Shown here piece after piece: positions 35,272 to 43,604 of a stretch of 64,000 nucleotides of DNA. Position numbers and translations under genes: made by a program. The notes beneath the pieces were generated by a model. The model searched no databases, had not been told where the DNA came from, and saw only the letters and a program-made list of their open reading frames with translations. The stretch covers positions 193,332-257,331 of the forward strand of contig DKFP01000010.1 of the NCBI GenBank assembly GCA_002452405.1, read 5' to 3'. The first letter of the stretch is position 1, and each line of letters begins with the position of its first letter. This DNA is from Deferribacteraceae bacterium UBA6793 (GTDB taxonomy: Bacteria; Chrysiogenota; Deferribacteres; Deferribacterales; Geovibrionaceae).

Positions 35272-37998
35272 CTACTCGTTGGACTCAGTTGTCAGGCTCG
35301 ATATCGGTATAACCTTGCAAAACTCCCCGAACACACTGTTTGCATCCGCCTCATATCTTGCTTTAAACGCTTTCAGGCTATCGTTATATTCCGGGTCTAT
35401 GTCCACACTGCTGAACGCATCCAGAAACGCGTCTATCTGGGTTTTCAGAAACTCGGTGTCAGCCATGGTAAGATAGTCTATCTTGCGCACACCAACGCCC
35501 AGCTGTTCCTCGGCTATACTGCCGCGGATATATGCCGCACCCGCTGTCATACCGCTGCACACATAGTAGCCTATGGGGTTTTCACGGTTGACAACGTTGA
35601 GCACCACGCCGATTCCGCCCTGTGCATATTCCATGAAATAGTCGCCCATACCCTTTTCGTGTCCGAGACCGTAAACGGCAACAGGCGGTTTTCTGTTATG
35701 GAGTTTCTGCTCGAATGCTTTCAGGAAATCGCCCCAGCTAGTATTTACTCGTCTTGCCTTGCGTTTCTGATATCGGCGGACAAGCTCGTTCAGTATCACG
35801 TTTTTATCCGCACCTACGTATTTTTCGGCATCGGTCTTTTTCCATTCTTCCGGCAGTCCGGCTTTCATCAGGAGCAGGTTACGCACGCCGCCGCTTTTTG
35901 CCACACGGAACGTACCGCTTATGGCGTATGCGGCGAAAAGGTCGCTCACATCGCCCGCGATGTTAATTTCAGAAGGGTTTGAAGTGTTCGCAACGCCTAC
36001 CTGCGCATTCGCCGGAACTGTTGTGATGGTGCTGTGATTGGGGATAACATTTATTTTGACATCCCGCGTAAACGCGAATGAGTGGTTTCCCACCAGCCCG
36101 CGCACGGTTATCTCGTCGCATTTAATCCCTGTGCCGATGGTTCTCTGTCCCATCACATTGTCGAGATAAAACTTTTTGACGCCTCTGTCCGCCGCCTCTT
36201 TCATAAGGTGGTTGAGCTGCATTGATTCTATCTGGTCGAATCCTACGTCGATTTTCAGGTTTTCACCGTCAATATTTTGCAGAATTTTCTCATATTTTTC
36301 AGTATTTTCTGCGTATGATACCTCGCGGGATTTGAATATTTTTTTGGTACGTTCGCGCACATCCACATGGGCGACCTGTTTCGGAGTTTCTCCCCTGCCG
36401 AAGGTTTCGAACAGAAGAGGGTCGTTTCCGTGGTATCTGAAACGGCGCGCACCGATAACGTCCGCATGGTTGGACATTCCCAGTCCCGCTGCCATACCTT
36501 CCATATCTTCGTGGAAGCTCTTTATCATGCGCACTATGCCGTCGCTGGCTGTAGCGGGGTCTATGCGGTGTCCGTATTTTCTGGATGTGATACCCCATGC
36601 GCACTGACCTGTGTGGCAGCGCTGACAGAGGGTACAGCCGAGAACGTGGAGCGTCCGCATACCAAGACCGACGAAGTCCGCACCTGCGAGCATGGTCAGC
36701 ATGGCGCCGAATGAATCCATGACGCCGCCTTCGGCGATGATGGATATCTGTTCGCGCAGACCTTCCGAACGGAGCGCGAGGTCAGCCTTGTGGGTAAGAT
36801 ATATTATGTTCAGACCGCGGTTTTGCAGATCCACAAGGTGCGCCGCACCTGTGGAGCCGTCGCCCGCCTTTATGGTTATGTAGTCAAAGCCCGCTTTGGC
36901 TATTGCCACGCAGATTTCAGGAAAGTTCCATGCCGTACCGTAAACATCTGCGCCTATGAGCTTTTTGTCACCAAGCAATGCACGGAGCGATTCCACGCGC
37001 ATCGGAAGCTCCTCTATTGAATATTGAAGATGCTGCGGGTTGGGTGAGCTGAGGTGTCTCAGCGCCTCGACACAGCGCAGAAGCGCTATTTCATAGTCGT
37101 TTTTCTTATCCTGCAAACGACCGCCTTTGCCTTTTTTAGCATCCTGACCGTATTTCATTGATATTCCGGCAAACTTGTCCAGCTCCACCCATGGACCGAA
37201 CCCGCCGGAACCGAACTGGAGTATACAGTGGCTTGCGGCAGGCATCATATCGGGATGGATGTAGCCTTCTCCTGTGAAAAAAGGTCTGCCGAGTTTAACG
37301 CACGCCATCATTCTTGCAAGAACAGCTTCATGGCTGTTGGAGCCGTATGACTGGTGAACGTCCATTATCGGCACGTCGCATTTAAACCTTGCGATGCGTT
37401 TTCCAAGTGTCATGTTGCGCATCTGCCCCGCGTATTCGTTCATATGGTCGCGGGTGGGCGAAAGTATCTCCGCCGCATCTATAAGCCAGTCGGTGTAGAG
37501 TTTCGATTTGCCTCGTCCGAGGTGTGCAGACGATATGCTCGATTTTCCGGCGGCACGGTTTAGGATGTTGTTTATCTCCTCATGCCCCGTGAGGGTCACG
37601 CCGATGTCGTGGTAATCGGGATTTTCATATACTTTGATTGCCCGCTGGGGACACATCTTCACGCATCTTTTGCAGTTGCAGCACTCATCCGGGTTTATCC
37701 AGAGAATTTTCTCGATGAGCCGAACCGTGTCCGCATCCTCTGCGCGCACACGATTTCCCTCCGCATCGTAGCAGACCTCTTCCATACTGAAAACGCCGTC
37801 CGGCGACGCGGGATTTGTAAGATTATGGGTACAGGCCTCAACACAGGTTCCGCAGTGGACACATCCTCTGCCGGGTTCCTCAACCTCGTCAGTAACCTTA
37901 ACCCAGTATTTCGCCCCCTGCGCGTACACGCCGCGGGAGGTTGGTTCCGCATATTTTATCTGTCTTTTGAAGACAACGTCTCTTTTTATATCAGTCAT
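35272..37998 (-). CDS. Glutamate synthase-like FMN/Fe-S subunit with ferredoxin and GXGXG domains
   Basis: A 908-residue protein. Residues about 40-120 hold two 4Fe-4S motifs (CVHCGTCVEACTH and CCNCKRCVKMCPQ). The centre is the GltB-type FMN barrel: TIKAGDGSTGAAHL, IIAEGGVMDSFGAM, GLGMRTL and the 3Fe-4S ligands in LGCTLCQRCHTGQCAWG. The C-terminal third contains the GXGXG helix of glutamate synthase (GGVRNLLLMKAG, MGDYFMEYAQGGIGVVLN). The ATG at 37998 follows GGAAGA. It overlaps the glutaminase-domain gene by 8 bases, making a three-gene split glutamate synthase. Confidence 0.87.
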   Translation of the reverse strand: MTDIKRDVVFKRQIKYAEPTSRGVYAQGAKYWVKVTDEVEEPGRGCVHCGTCVEACTHNLTNPASPDGVFSMEEVCYDAEGNRVRAEDADTVRLIEKILWINPDECCNCKRCVKMCPQRAIKVYENPDYHDIGVTLTGHEEINNILNRAAGKSSISSAHLGRGKSKLYTDWLIDAAEILSPTRDHMNEYAGQMRNMTLGKRIARFKCDVPIMDVHQSYGSNSHEAVLARMMACVKLGRPFFTGEGYIHPDMMPAASHCILQFGSGGFGPWVELDKFAGISMKYGQDAKKGKGGRLQDKKNDYEIALLRCVEALRHLSSPNPQHLQYSIEELPMRVESLRALLGDKKLIGADVYGTAWNFPEICVAIAKAGFDYITIKAGDGSTGAAHLVDLQNRGLNIIYLTHKADLALRSEGLREQISIIAEGGVMDSFGAMLTMLAGADFVGLGMRTLHVLGCTLCQRCHTGQCAWGITSRKYGHRIDPATASDGIVRMIKSFHEDMEGMAAGLGMSNHADVIGARRFRYHGNDPLLFETFGRGETPKQVAHVDVRERTKKIFKSREVSYAENTEKYEKILQNIDGENLKIDVGFDQIESMQLNHLMKEAADRGVKKFYLDNVMGQRTIGTGIKCDEITVRGLVGNHSFAFTRDVKINVIPNHSTITTVPANAQVGVANTSNPSEINIAGDVSDLFAAYAISGTFRVAKSGGVRNLLLMKAGLPEEWKKTDAEKYVGADKNVILNELVRRYQKRKARRVNTSWGDFLKAFEQKLHNRKPPVAVYGLGHEKGMGDYFMEYAQGGIGVVLNVVNRENPIGYYVCSGMTAGAAYIRGSIAEEQLGVGVRKIDYLTMADTEFLKTQIDAFLDAFSSVDIDPEYNDSLKAFKARYEADANSVFGEFCKVIPISSLTTESNE

Positions 37999-39187
37999 TT
38001 TTCTTCCACCCGTAGTCCAGTTTGGAAACAGCCTTGTTCTTAACTGTGAAACCGACGATACGTCCCGCTTCGGGGTCAAACATCTTCAGTTCCTCGTGCA
38101 TGAAGTACGCCGCGGAGATTACAGCTCTCTGCTCCGAACCGAGCAGGGCGATCTTGTCGTTAACTCCGACGGAGAATGAACGAAGATGGTCTCTGTCCGT
38201 AAAACCCACAAGCACGTCGTCCACAAGGGTTATGGCCGTTGCGGGACCGCTCATTTTCATACGGAACAAAAGCGGATCGTCCATGAGCCTGTTATATTGT
38301 TCCTGTTTCTCCTGCGCCATAAGACGAACCTCCTGAGGAAACCTGCGGCAGATTATCCATTCTATCTCCTCAAGACTGTAGCCGCTGCGCAGAAGATACT
38401 CCACCGAAAGGAAAATCGCCTCAGAGTCCGTGCCGACAGTGAGCATTATCTCAAGCTGTTCCAGCGCCCTTGCGTTTGCCATATCGCTTGAAAGGTGCCC
38501 GTTGTGCACTCCCGCAACCTCACCAAGAGATATTGGCTGGGGTCCCCACCAGAGTCCGCGCCCCTGACTTGTGGGCCAGCGCAGGTGGATGAGACAGGCA
38601 TCGTAGAACCTGTCCTCATACTGGTGCAGGTCGTATATGTCTATTGTGTCCTGAAGCTCAAACGCCGTCAGGAAGGTTCCGTTATATTTCGAACTGGAAA
38701 AGATGCGCGCGTCGTCTATGTAAATGCGGTTGAAACGCGCAACAACGCGTTTGATATACATGCTTTCGTCTCTTATTTTCTCGCGGAACATCATCTCTTC
38801 AGGTGAGGGCGGTATGATGCTGTAGTGCATTATCACAGGCAGATCGTATTCATAGTAATACTTGCGCTGCACCATATCCTTTTTCTCAAGGATGCGCAGC
38901 CCCATCGTGATTAGCACCTGCTCCAGTTCGGCTATCTTGTCCGCGCTGCGGAACATTATATGGAAATTGAAAAAATTAGTGTCCCTGTAAAGGCTTTTAA
39001 GCGTAACACCGGCGCCCGTGCGCCCTCTGTACTGGAGGCACCTTGCGGCTTTCAGCAATGCGCTCAGTTTGAAATCACCCGCAACGGCAAGCAGACCGCA
39101 GGCACCCTTTGGCAACCCCAGCGCGCCGCCGGAAAAGTCGTTGACGCTCAAATTGCGGGAGGCTGAATATTCTTTATCTTCAATCAT
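37991..39187 (-). CDS. Glutamate synthase-like class II glutamine amidotransferase subunit
   Basis: A 398-residue Ntn-hydrolase. After a 29-residue leader comes CGLLAVAG with Cys30, which would become the N-terminal nucleophile if the leader is removed, then CLQYRGRTGAGVTL and VAGVHNGHLSS, the class II amidotransferase motifs. Glutamine hydrolysis here would feed ammonia to the FMN subunit encoded next. Overlaps on both sides are 8 bases, so stoichiometric synthesis is likely. It resembles the split GltB arrangement of archaea and some anaerobes. Confidence 0.85.
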   Translation of the reverse strand: MIEDKEYSASRNLSVNDFSGGALGLPKGACGLLAVAGDFKLSALLKAARCLQYRGRTGAGVTLKSLYRDTNFFNFHIMFRSADKIAELEQVLITMGLRILEKKDMVQRKYYYEYDLPVIMHYSIIPPSPEEMMFREKIRDESMYIKRVVARFNRIYIDDARIFSSSKYNGTFLTAFELQDTIDIYDLHQYEDRFYDACLIHLRWPTSQGRGLWWGPQPISLGEVAGVHNGHLSSDMANARALEQLEIMLTVGTDSEAIFLSVEYLLRSGYSLEEIEWIICRRFPQEVRLMAQEKQEQYNRLMDDPLLFRMKMSGPATAITLVDDVLVGFTDRDHLRSFSVGVNDKIALLGSEQRAVISAAYFMHEELKMFDPEAGRIVGFTVKNKAVSKLDYGWKKND

Positions 39188-40898
39188 TTTTGCACTCCCC
39201 TTTTGTTATCTCGCAGGCAGAGATATACTGACACTTTCGGAAGTCGTCCAGACGCGAACCCTCCGGCGTAACAGTCAGCGCCGAACGGGGACAAGCCTCC
39301 ACGCTCTTATAAGTGGCGCTGCTGAGATTTTCCTCTATAAACTCGTAATAGTGTTCGTCTTTAGTCGGCACCCATTCTTTGTCCAGCTTCACCAGTGAGC
39401 CATCAGAATAGAAGTAACACCAGTCACATTTGATGCATATGCCGCAGTTGAAACAGCGGGAAGCCATGAGCATTGCCATGTCGTCCTCAACCGTTTTAAC
39501 AACCTCTTTGAAGTTGCCGGTCCGCTCCGCATGTGAAAGCTCTTCCTCCACAAGCCGTCCGGCAGTATCGAAATATTTCGTATTGAGTGTGTTATAAAAA
39601 GCAGTTTCGCGCTTGGGATCGCCCGGCACATTCTCTCCGAGAAATTCACGCACGGCACGCGCCGTATCCTGAGCAAGACCCACAACACGAACAACCATAC
39701 CCGTGTTTTCAACGGAGCCCATCGCGGCGTCGCCTGTGATGAAAATCTTGCTGCTCTCGTCATGCTGAAGGTCAGGGCAGACCATTCTGGGAAAATCCAC
39801 AGTGAAACGCTCGCCAACAAAATGCAGGTCGGGGCGGTCGCCGATGGCAAGCACTATGCGGTCGAACATCAGCTCCTCGAATGCACCGGACACGGCAAAC
39901 GGTTTCGCGCGTCCACTCTCATCCACAGGACCCAGCTTCATCACCTGAACCACAAGTTTCAGCTTGTCTCCGTGCTTTTCTATACGCAGGGGCTGGCGGA
40001 GAAAGCTGTATGCCACGCCCTCTTTCATCGTGTCGTCAACCTCGCCGGAATGAGCCGTCATTTCGCCGCGGGTACGGCGATATACAACCGTAGGCTCCGC
40101 ACCGAGGCGCACGCTGCATCTTGCAACGTCGATGGCGGAATAACCGCCGCCTATGACACCTATCTTTTCGCCCTTTTTGATTTTGAGCTCTTCCGCCTTA
40201 CCGAAATTTATCTTCCGCAGAAACGGAATGGCTGATTCCACCCCTGTGGTCTTCTCGCCCTCTATACCCATTTCAACAGGTTTGTGCGCACCGGTCGCAA
40301 CGATCACAGCGTCGTAATCGCGGGCGATATTCAGAAACCTGTTTTTGTCTATCGCCTCGCCGCACTTAACGTTTACGCCGGAAGCCTTTATGAAATCAAG
40401 CTCCTTCCCGAAAACCTCACGCGGGTAGCGGAACGCAGGGATGCCCTGTGTAAGCAGACCGCCGGCCACCGGATGTTTTTCATATACGTCGGTGCGGTAG
40501 CCATGGCGCGATAAGAAATATGCAGTTGCAAGCCCCGCGGGACCGGAGCCTATCACAGCTATTTTTTTGCCTTTGTCGCCTGCCAGCATTTTAGGAGCAA
40601 GCCCTTTTGAATAACCGTAGTCAGATACGAAACGTTCAAGCGCCTTAATGTCCACAGGCTGATCGAACTTTGTGCGGTTACAGGCGGTTTCACACGGGTG
40701 GTCGCAGAAACGTCCGCAGCCGGAGCTGAAGGGGTTCGTCTCTTTTAAAACATAAAAGGCTTCCTCAAAACGCCCCTGGGAGGCGAGGAAGAGGAATCTT
40801 GGGATGTCGTTTCTCGCATAGCAACCGTGATTGCCGAGATGGTCTCTGGCATAGCACGGGCTAACCTTGTTGTAATACAGCGGAAAAAGTCGTTTCAC
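39180..40898 (-). CDS. Glutamate synthase small subunit-like FAD/Fe-S NAD(P)H oxidoreductase
   Basis: A 572-residue GltD-like flavoprotein. The N-terminus has cysteines of two 4Fe-4S clusters (SSGCGRFCDHPCETACNR). FAD and NADPH motifs follow (VIGSGPAGLATAYFLSRHG and GVIGGGYSAIDVARCSVRLG), and FITGDAAMG marks the FAD end. An extra C-terminal ferredoxin-like region (CFNCGICIKCDWC, later ACPRSAL) is not usual in E. coli GltD. The start is GTG behind GGAGGG. First gene of the operon. Confidence 0.88.
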   Translation of the reverse strand: MKRLFPLYYNKVSPCYARDHLGNHGCYARNDIPRFLFLASQGRFEEAFYVLKETNPFSSGCGRFCDHPCETACNRTKFDQPVDIKALERFVSDYGYSKGLAPKMLAGDKGKKIAVIGSGPAGLATAYFLSRHGYRTDVYEKHPVAGGLLTQGIPAFRYPREVFGKELDFIKASGVNVKCGEAIDKNRFLNIARDYDAVIVATGAHKPVEMGIEGEKTTGVESAIPFLRKINFGKAEELKIKKGEKIGVIGGGYSAIDVARCSVRLGAEPTVVYRRTRGEMTAHSGEVDDTMKEGVAYSFLRQPLRIEKHGDKLKLVVQVMKLGPVDESGRAKPFAVSGAFEELMFDRIVLAIGDRPDLHFVGERFTVDFPRMVCPDLQHDESSKIFITGDAAMGSVENTGMVVRVVGLAQDTARAVREFLGENVPGDPKRETAFYNTLNTKYFDTAGRLVEEELSHAERTGNFKEVVKTVEDDMAMLMASRCFNCGICIKCDWCYFYSDGSLVKLDKEWVPTKDEHYYEFIEENLSSATYKSVEACPRSALTVTPEGSRLDDFRKCQYISACEITKGECKND

Positions 40899-41011
40899 TA
40901 TTTCCCTCCATTTAAAGCGGTCATAAGACGCAGTCTGATTGTGTCGGATGTTTCAAGTATATCTCAAAAATGAAAGATTATCATCAACAGACAGCAGCTT
41001 GATGTAAAATT

Positions 41012-41437
41012 TTATGAACCCTGTATTGACTTTTCCAATATGAGAAGTTTTTCTATAGCCCTGCGGATGAGACGCACCTTTTCTTCATGATTAACGTCTT
41101 TAAGTCCGGCGCTGACAGCTGACGCCGCGGCAGCAAGAGCATCCGCTGCGGATTCGGTCGGTATGTTTATGCCCTGCTGAACGTCGGGCAGTTTAAAAAT
41201 ACTGTACCCCATGTCCTTTGCCAGATGGTCAAGCACGGCTTCACATCGGTAGGTTACGAGAACGTGAAGAAAATTTTCCAGCGTTGCAGACTTTGTGCTG
41301 TCGTAAGCATAGTTTTTTATCTGGTTTTCAGAAATGTTAAGCTCTTTTGCCAGCTTTTCCCTGCGGATACCTTTTTTATTGATATCTTTAAACAGCTTAC
41401 CGCTTATCTCACATGCATATTTTCTGAAGTCTGCCAT
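41012..41437 (-). CDS. Small HTH protein, phage CII/CP76-like
   Basis: A 141-residue protein with a helix-turn-helix (RREKLAKELNISENQIKNYAY, about 25-45), followed by helices with an alanine-rich stretch (SAADALAAAASAVSAGLKD) and a C-terminal helix (HEEKVRLIRRAIEKLLILEK). The pattern recalls the phage regulatory CII family PF06892, but no phage gene is nearby. It has an AAGGTG ribosome site. It is divergent from the Cas2-like gene, so it may regulate that gene. Confidence 0.6.
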   Translation of the reverse strand: MADFRKYACEISGKLFKDINKKGIRREKLAKELNISENQIKNYAYDSTKSATLENFLHVLVTYRCEAVLDHLAKDMGYSIFKLPDVQQGINIPTESAADALAAAASAVSAGLKDVNHEEKVRLIRRAIEKLLILEKSIQGS

Positions 41438-41577
41438 ATGACACCTTAATTAGACATAAATACTGTTTGTATATCTGTGAAATTTATAACCATAGCGTAT
41501 AATTGTATTTCATACTCCAAATTGTCTATTTTGGCAATATAATTTTCGATTAGTGTATTTCTGATCAGGGGGTCTTT

Positions 41578-41847
41578 ATGAGAATTTTCATAGTGAGCTG
41601 TGACTTCAACAACGACCTTTCCACAGAATCCGCCATCACGGGGGTACTGAACAAACACGACGGGGTGCGCTTTAAAAAAGACGCATGGATTTTACGCACA
41701 GAAAGCTCTTCGGAAGATATTTTCGAATCGGTTGCCGACCACCTGAAGCCTGAAACATGCCTGCTGATAGCGGAGGTTTCGGACAAGCCGATGTACCACC
41801 TTCCGGCGGGTATAGCTTCGTGGTTGCGCAGGATAAATTCTTTTTGA
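41578..41847 (+). CDS. Small Cas2-fold-like protein (SinR-type)
   Basis: An 89-residue protein beginning MRIFIVSCDFNND, with AWILRTESS, then CLLIAEVSD and a terminal WLRRI. This order (beta strand ending in a D/N-rich turn, a Trp-containing strand, then the LL(V/I)xEVS strand) is that of the small proteins annotated SinR, which have the ferredoxin-like fold of Cas2 and VapD. No CRISPR or cas gene is present. Function unknown. AGGGGG precedes the ATG. Confidence 0.55.
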   Translation: MRIFIVSCDFNNDLSTESAITGVLNKHDGVRFKKDAWILRTESSSEDIFESVADHLKPETCLLIAEVSDKPMYHLPAGIASWLRRINSF

Positions 41848-41904
41848 ACAGTTGTCAGTAAAATGTAACTTTTCCTCTTGCGGAAAATTCAGCCGGTATT
41901 ATGT

Positions 41905-42078
41905 TATAAGTATCAACCAACGCAGGCAAACAAGTGGGAGACGCTTATAAAGTCTCGTGTGAAAAGTACGCTTAGCACGGTTGTTAAAATAAATTAGGAG
42001 GTAAGAAGATTAATACCTCAGTTCAACAAAGCCCCCGTTAAAAACGGTCTTGATTCCAAGGCGGTGCGGGGGCTTTTT
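41905..42078 (+). ncRNA. Candidate structured RNA with a branched terminal stem
   Basis: Downstream of TATAAG (about 41905) the strand can form an outer CAACC/GGTTG stem (from 41918), an inner GAGAC/GTCTC hairpin, and a hairpin AGGTA/TACCT over an AGGAGG sequence (41996-42001). A 10-bp stem AAAGCCCCCG / CGGGGGCTTT (42028-42037 and 42067-42076) encloses two small hairpins and ends in T5. I could not match it to a known RNA class. A 10-codon frame opening with ATT at 42009 follows the AGGAGG and ends inside the stem. Confidence 0.35.
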
Positions 42079-42085
42079 CATGTCC

Positions 42086-42509
42086 ATTTATTCCGAAATT
42101 TCTTCCATCCATGGAGAAATTTCGCCAACGCTCTGGTCGGCAATGCCTCCCTTCGCTCACGCTCCGTACGTTCAATCAGGTAAACCTGATCTCACTCCCT
42201 CGCGGGTTTCTTCCTGAAACCTGATAAATACAGAATTTTTCTGTCCTAGAAAAATTCTGCCAACGCTCTGGTCGGCAATGCCTCCCTTCGCTCACGCTCC
42301 GTACGCTCAATCAGGTAAACCTGATTTCACTCCCTCGCGGGGTTACATATTTATTCCGAAATTTCTTCCATCCATGGAGAAATTTCGCCAACGCTCTGGT
42401 CGGCAATGCCTCCCTTCGCTCACGCTCCGTACGTTCAATCAGATAAATCTGATTTCACTCCCTCGCGGGTTTCTTCCTGAAACCTGATAAATAAAGAATT
42501 TTTCTGTTC
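42086..42509. repeat. Tandem array of three palindrome-bearing repeat units
   Basis: Three copies of an approximately 84-base core begin at 42124, 42259 and 42387. Each is preceded by a hairpin: a GAAATTTCT stem in units 1 and 3, and an unrelated 11-bp AGAATTTTTCT stem in unit 2. Each core contains a 16-bp dyad at 42175-42190, 42310-42325 and 42438-42453. Units 1 and 3 are part of a 160-base direct repeat offset by 263 bases (42086-42246, 42349-42509). No convincing gene lies inside. With the RNA and the R7 repeat this fills the gap 41848-42692. Confidence 0.9.
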
Positions 42510-42521
42510 TCAGACATTCAG

Positions 42522-42594
42522 ATGCTTTGTTGCAAAGTGCCTCGCAAAAACGACAGCCGTCTTCGCGAGGAGCCACGCGACGACGCGATCTGAG
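42522..42594. repeat. Interspersed palindromic element (R7)
   Basis: Blocks CTCGCAAAAACGAC, CCGTCTTCGCGAGGAGC and GACGACGCGATCTGAG match the family. A second, partial copy with an AGATTGCTCCGCC start and a GGTGAAACAGTCTC end lies at 42636-42687, between the array and lpxK. Confidence 0.6.
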
Positions 42595-42635
42595 ATCTTG
42601 AGCATTATAGTTGACACATAGAATCTATGTGATGC

Positions 42636-42687
42636 AGATTGCTCCGCCATCAAAGGCGATTCTACCCAGCATGGGTGAAACAGTCTC
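42636..42687. repeat. Partial interspersed palindromic element (R7b)
   Basis: Only the outer arms (AGATTGCTCC and GTGAAACAGTCTC) remain; the inner CTCGC arms are lost. It adjoins the stop of lpxK. Confidence 0.4.
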
Positions 42688-42692
42688 TCCCT

Positions 42693-43604
42693 CTATCTCA
42701 TATCAAGTATCTGAAAGAACCTTTCCCTGTTGCGCAGGTTAATATCTATCTTAGTGTAAACAGTATCCTTTTTCATATCGTCCGTGAGTTTTATATAATC
42801 CTTCTCAGTCGTCACAAGGTATTCTATTTCAAGGTCTTTTGCCTTTTTCATCATACTGTATCCCTCTCGGTCGAGATACCTGTGATGATCGCCGAATATC
42901 TTTTTGGCGGCGATGTTCAGACCAAGTTTTTTCAGGAACGCAAAAAACTTATAAGGTGACGCAATTCCGGCGAAAGCCAGAACTTCTTTACCTCTGAGGT
43001 CGTCCTCAATCTTTCCGTCCTCGTTGTAGAACCCTGTGAACTCTATGTCACTGAAAAACACCGGCTTATCCTGAACGTATTTCGAGGTTTTCTCAGGTAT
43101 TGTGTCGTTCTCTGCGCGTGTGAACACCACTATATCAGCTCTTGATATAGCCGACGCAGGTTCACGAAGATAGCCGAAAGGGAACATCCAGCCTGTAGAT
43201 ACAGGACGTTTGTGGTCAAGCAGACAGATGTCTATATCTCTCTTCATCCTTTTATGCTGAAAACCGTCGTCCAATATATATATGTCCGGAGCAAACTCAC
43301 GCTCGGCATATTCGAAAGATTTAACACGCTCTTTTCCTGTTATAACAATCGCTCCGGGGCAGTTCACTGCTATCATATATGGTTCGTCCGCCGCAAGCTC
43401 CGCACCGACAAGCACCTCTTCACCGTTGCTTATCACATGGGTGTCATAGCCTATTTTCCCTCTGTAGCCGCGGGAAAGCACACAGACCTTTTTGCCCTGT
43501 GCCAGAAAATGTTTCGCTATCATTATAGTGAACGGGGTTTTACCTGTGCCCCCAAGTGAGATGTTTCCTACAGATATGATTTTAGCCATTTTTCTTTTTG
43601 CCAT
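42693..43604 (-). CDS. lpxK: Tetraacyldisaccharide 4'-kinase, short form
   Basis: LpxK phosphorylates the lipid A disaccharide at the 4' position. The 303-residue protein has the Walker A ISVGNISLGGTGKTP, LSRGYRG, and ILDDGFQHKRMKRD, the family core. It begins directly at the Walker region: the usual first 35-45 residues, with the membrane-inserting helix, are missing. An in-frame TAA 12 bases before the ATG shows that no longer version is possible. It overlaps the upstream glycosyltransferase gene by 23 bases. Confidence 0.9.
   Translation of the reverse strand: MAKRKMAKIISVGNISLGGTGKTPFTIMIAKHFLAQGKKVCVLSRGYRGKIGYDTHVISNGEEVLVGAELAADEPYMIAVNCPGAIVITGKERVKSFEYAEREFAPDIYILDDGFQHKRMKRDIDICLLDHKRPVSTGWMFPFGYLREPASAISRADIVVFTRAENDTIPEKTSKYVQDKPVFFSDIEFTGFYNEDGKIEDDLRGKEVLAFAGIASPYKFFAFLKKLGLNIAAKKIFGDHHRYLDREGYSMMKKAKDLEIEYLVTTEKDYIKLTDDMKKDTVYTKIDINLRNRERFFQILDMR

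Noticed and set aside
41012..41437. Prophage remnant
   Set aside because: The CII-like HTH protein is the only phage-flavoured gene; no integrase, capsid, tail or attachment repeats are seen around it.
41915..41990. c-di-GMP-I riboswitch or tmRNA fragment
   Set aside because: GCAAAC, GACGC and a GAAAAGTACGCTTAGCA stretch look suggestive, but the required helices, the tetraloop receptor and the tRNA-like ends are not present.
42278..42487. Open frame inside the repeat array
   Set aside because: It only exists because repeat cores lack stops in that frame; no ribosome site, no protein-like composition, and the conserved feature is base pairing.
42086..42509. CRISPR array
   Set aside because: Only three units about 130 bases apart, no regular 25-40 base spacers, and no cas gene in the window; the Cas2-like protein nearby belongs to a different small family.
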